Assembly (NCBI GenBank): GCA_034520665.1
Contig: JAXHNJ010000002.1
Span: forward strand, 126,230 to 179,165
DNA: 52,936 nt
DNA from: Patescibacteria group bacterium
GTDB taxonomy: Bacteria; Patescibacteriota; Patescibacteriia; JAXHNJ01
Direction of reading: 5' to 3'
Below, piece by piece: positions 50,855 through 52,936 of the stretch (position 1 is its first letter; each line of letters begins with the position of its first letter). Position numbers and translations under genes: made by a program. Below the pieces are notes generated by a model. The model saw nothing but the letters and a program-made list of their open reading frames with translations, did no database searches and had not been told where the DNA came from.

Positions 50855-51204
50855 ATGGTCAAAATTAATTTTTCTATCACCCCATCAATATTATGATAAA
50901 CATCATCATTGGTTATTCTGTAAAATATAACTCCAAATGACTCAATATATCTCCGTCTTCTTTTATCATATTTTTTAGTTTTAGCTTCGAAATGTGAAGG
51001 TCCATCAACCTCAATAGCTAATTTTAACTCTGGACAGTAAAAATCAACAACATAATAGCCTATACTATGTTGCCTTCTAAACTTATAACCAAGTACTTGT
51101 TTTTTCTTTAATCTCATCCAAAGAGATATCTCTGCCTTTGTCATAGAATTACGCAACTGGCGCCTTCTTAACTTCATTTCTTTTTTTGTAAAAATAAATC
51201 CCAT
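50830..51204 (-). CDS. DUF559 domain endonuclease-like protein
   Basis: 124 residues of the PD-(D/E)xK/Vsr-like DUF559 family. RQLRNSMTKAEISLWMRLKKKQVLGYKFRRQHSIGYYVVDFYCPELKLAIEVDGPSHF shows the conserved R-x-Q.IG.Y.vDFycp.l.L.iEvDG block with the catalytic Asp and Glu. The family is related to very short patch repair nucleases and is common as solitary genes or in mobile DNA. The ATG is at 51204. A 20-bp palindrome follows upstream at 51265. Substrate unknown. Confidence 0.85.
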   Translation of the reverse strand: MGFIFTKKEMKLRRRQLRNSMTKAEISLWMRLKKKQVLGYKFRRQHSIGYYVVDFYCPELKLAIEVDGPSHFEAKTKKYDKRRRRYIESFGVIFYRITNDDVYHNIDGVIEKLILTIKKLSKNN

Positions 51205-51264
51205 ATAACTTTATCCACCCCTTAAATATACTACCCTAAACCAAAAAACCAATATCTAAATCGT

Positions 51265-51284
51265 CCCCTCCTTATAAGGAGGGG
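51265..51284. repeat. 20-bp perfect palindrome CCCCTCCTTATAAGGAGGGG
   Basis: Ten-bp arms with no loop, in the 142-nt gap upstream of the DUF559 gene. No T-run on either strand, so it is not a terminator; more likely a REP-like unit or a protein-binding site. Confidence 0.7.
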
Positions 51285-51346
51285 AAATTAAAGGAGTGAC
51301 CTTAAAAGCCACCATACCTAAAAATTATCAAAAACCGCCATAAAAG

Positions 51347-51721
51347 TCAATCCTTCTTGACTGATAAATAAAGTCCGCTGCCCAGCACTATACCGATAGA
51401 ATCAATTAAAGTATCATATAAACTGCTGCTGCGGCCGACAATAAAGCTTTGATGATATTCATCTAAAAAAGCGTAAAATACTCCAAATATTAAAGTCATA
51501 ATAAAAACTATTTTTTTATTTGGAGCATCTTTTTCTTTTCTTAAACCAATTCTTAAAATTAAAATAGCCAAAATAGCGTATTCAAAAATATGGGCTGCTT
51601 TCCTTAAAATTAAATCATAAACATCAACCAGACCACTTTTTAAATTAGGAATACCTGATAAAATAAATATTAAAAAAACCCATAAAATCAGGGGTAAGTA
51701 ATATTTAAGAAAAATTTTCAT
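51347..51721 (-). CDS. VanZ-like membrane protein
   Basis: 124 residues with four helices and the VanZ family motifs: KAAHIFEYAILAIL in helix 2 (HxxEY), DEYHQSFIVGRSSSLYDTLIDSIGIVLG in helix 3/4 (DExHQxFxxGR, D...D..G...G). VanZ proteins are small integral proteins linked to glycopeptide tolerance in enterococci but widespread without that role. Start ATG at 51721, 16 nt after the stop of the trehalose gene. Function here unknown. Confidence 0.85.
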   Translation of the reverse strand: MKIFLKYYLPLILWVFLIFILSGIPNLKSGLVDVYDLILRKAAHIFEYAILAILILRIGLRKEKDAPNKKIVFIMTLIFGVFYAFLDEYHQSFIVGRSSSLYDTLIDSIGIVLGSGLYLSVKKD

Positions 51722-51736
51722 GAAATTTTAATAAAT

Positions 51737-52936
51737 TTATTTATACAAATCTCTTAAAAAATCCTTTAATTTTTGGATAGAGCTGACATTATATTTAGCC
51801 TTAGAAAAACCATAACCCATTTTAAAAGAATAGGTTTTATCATCTAAAACCTCAAACACATCTTCATCAGTTATATCATCACCAGCCGCAAATATAAAAT
51901 CTTTTTTGTAACCGTTTAAAAACTGCTGAACGGCTCGACCTTTATTTATACCGGCATTTTTTACTTCTATTACTTTATTACCGTCCATAATATCAAGATT
52001 TTCATGTGTTATTCTCGGAAAAAGGCGATTTTTTAATTCCCGACTTCTAACTTTAGCCAACTTAGGATCCACTTTTCTAAAATGCCAAACTAATGAATAC
52101 TCTTTTTCTTCAATCAAAGAGCTCGGGGTACGGTCAACCACAATTTCCATAACCTCTTTGACACTCTCTTTCCAGTCATCCTGCAAATTTTCAATTAAAT
52201 GCCACTTTTTATCTTTTTCTTTAATCCAGAGACCGTGCTCAGCTATTAAATTAATTTTTAAATCACCAAACCAGTCATCTAAAGTTTTTCTGTCTCGTCC
52301 GCTGATTAAAACCAAATTATTTTTTTTATCCTTGGCCAGATTCTTTAAAATAGAAATAATATTTTTGTCTGGAGAAACTTGTTTAATATTTTTATTAAAA
52401 GAAGTTAAGGTGCCGTCATAATCCAGTAAAAACAAACGTTTCTTGCTTTTTTTATAATGAGAAATTATTTTCTTTTTTTCTTTTTTAGAAAGCTGCCTTT
52501 CTCTCAGTTCTTTTTCTGTTTTCTTAACTTGATCAAAACTAGCAATAAAATCATTAGCCCATGACTTTATATCATATCTTTTCAGTCTGGCTCTCATTAT
52601 CTGATTCCTTTTTTTCTTTTCTTTTTTTGGTAAAGTCAGAGCTTCTTTAATAACATCAACCATAGCCTGATGATCATTAGGATTAACTACTAAAGTTTCT
52701 CCCAGTTCCATAGCTGTGCCGGCCATTTCTGAAAGAACTAAAACTCCGTCTTTTTTCTTCTTGGTAGCTACGTATTCCTTGGCTACCAAATTCATACCAT
52801 CTCTTAAAGGTGTGACTAAAGCCACATCAGCCAGTTTATACATGGCTGCTAGACCATAAAAAGGGAAGGAACGGAAAAAATAACGTACCGGCACCCAGTC
52901 TATAGAGCCAAAATCAGCGTTGATACTACCGACTAA
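51737..52936 (-). CDS. Trehalose-6-phosphate synthase/phosphatase, 5' end cut
   Basis: 400 codons of a bifunctional OtsA-OtsB fusion; the N-terminal part of the synthase domain lies beyond the window (the frame stays open to 52936, and the apparent GTG start at 52894 is internal). The remaining synthase end has VPVRYFFRSFPFYGLAAMYKLADVALVTPLRDGMNLVAKEYVATK and LSEMAGTAMELG, the donor-binding C-lobe. The phosphatase domain (from about residue 165) has the HAD nucleophile motif LLDYDGTL, SGRDRKTL, and FAAGDDITDEDVF. It makes trehalose from UDP-glucose (or similar) and glucose-6-phosphate. A single-chain fusion of both steps is known in eukaryotes and some bacteria. Confidence 0.93.
   Translation of the reverse strand, partial: LVGSINADFGSIDWVPVRYFFRSFPFYGLAAMYKLADVALVTPLRDGMNLVAKEYVATKKKKDGVLVLSEMAGTAMELGETLVVNPNDHQAMVDVIKEALTLPKKEKKKRNQIMRARLKRYDIKSWANDFIASFDQVKKTEKELRERQLSKKEKKKIISHYKKSKKRLFLLDYDGTLTSFNKNIKQVSPDKNIISILKNLAKDKKNNLVLISGRDRKTLDDWFGDLKINLIAEHGLWIKEKDKKWHLIENLQDDWKESVKEVMEIVVDRTPSSLIEEKEYSLVWHFRKVDPKLAKVRSRELKNRLFPRITHENLDIMDGNKVIEVKNAGINKGRAVQQFLNGYKKDFIFAAGDDITDEDVFEVLDDKTYSFKMGYGFSKAKYNVSSIQKLKDFLRDLYK

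Noticed and set aside
52158-52421. 87-aa plus-strand ORF
   Set aside because: Antisense shadow of the trehalose-6-phosphate gene.

Overview
The window looks like a chromosome segment of a Candidate Phyla Radiation (Patescibacteria, Parcubacteria-like) bacterium. This is inferred from AT-rich DNA with tightly packed short genes, several lineage-style hypothetical membrane proteins, a membrane-tethered Clp-like ATPase, a GIDE-domain protein, a eukaryote-like (type 2) isoleucyl-tRNA synthetase, and a complete V/A-type ATPase instead of any visible F-type one. TGA is used as a stop codon, so the code is standard and the recoded Gracilibacteria/Absconditabacteria are excluded. No rRNA, tRNA, CRISPR array or intact insertion sequence was seen.

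Layout. 1-3293: 3'-truncated UvrD-type helicase, small hypotheticals and a MagIII-like DNA glycosylase. 3398-12293: one promoter and nine V-ATPase genes (H-I-K-E-C-F-A-B-D) on the plus strand; ring subunit K keeps the full set of Na+ ligands known from Enterococcus hirae. 12459-18576: small membrane proteins, a C39-peptidase remnant, a GIDE protein, an HD-type ppGpp hydrolase, and a guaB + divergent purA operon at the IMP branch point. 18648-23306: kinase-like protein + RmuC, then metG-cvpA-tatD. 23307-23633: decayed DNA including a metG fragment. 23634-31000: RsmI, AI-2E-type permease, M16 peptidase, GlyRS and lineage-specific hypotheticals. 31087-36142: membrane Clp-like ATPase with its membrane partner, a frameshifted zinc-ribbon gene and tgt. 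36238-42562: CDP-alcohol phosphatidyltransferase, DUF11 surface protein, recO, ileS.

42563-44995 is the most unusual stretch: two cassettes with nearly the same promoter, 47-nt leader hairpin, terminator and downstream 213-bp segment, each carrying a different GC-rich ORF unlike the AT-rich host. The 213-bp segment appears identical in its two full copies, and a decayed third copy lies at the far edge.

44996-52936: DUF167, glycosyltransferase, argS, a 61-aa gene behind a structured leader or small RNA, then smpB-ssrA (tmRNA)-infC-rpmI-rplT on the plus strand, DUF559 endonuclease-like, VanZ-like, and a truncated trehalose-6-phosphate synthase/phosphatase.

Themes: energy by a predicted Na+ V-ATPase, translation (four aminoacyl-tRNA synthetases, Tgt, RsmI, IF3, L35, L20, trans-translation), DNA repair (UvrD, glycosylase, RecO, RmuC), purine branch enzymes and cell-envelope functions. 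All functions are inferred from reading the sequence; no database search was possible.
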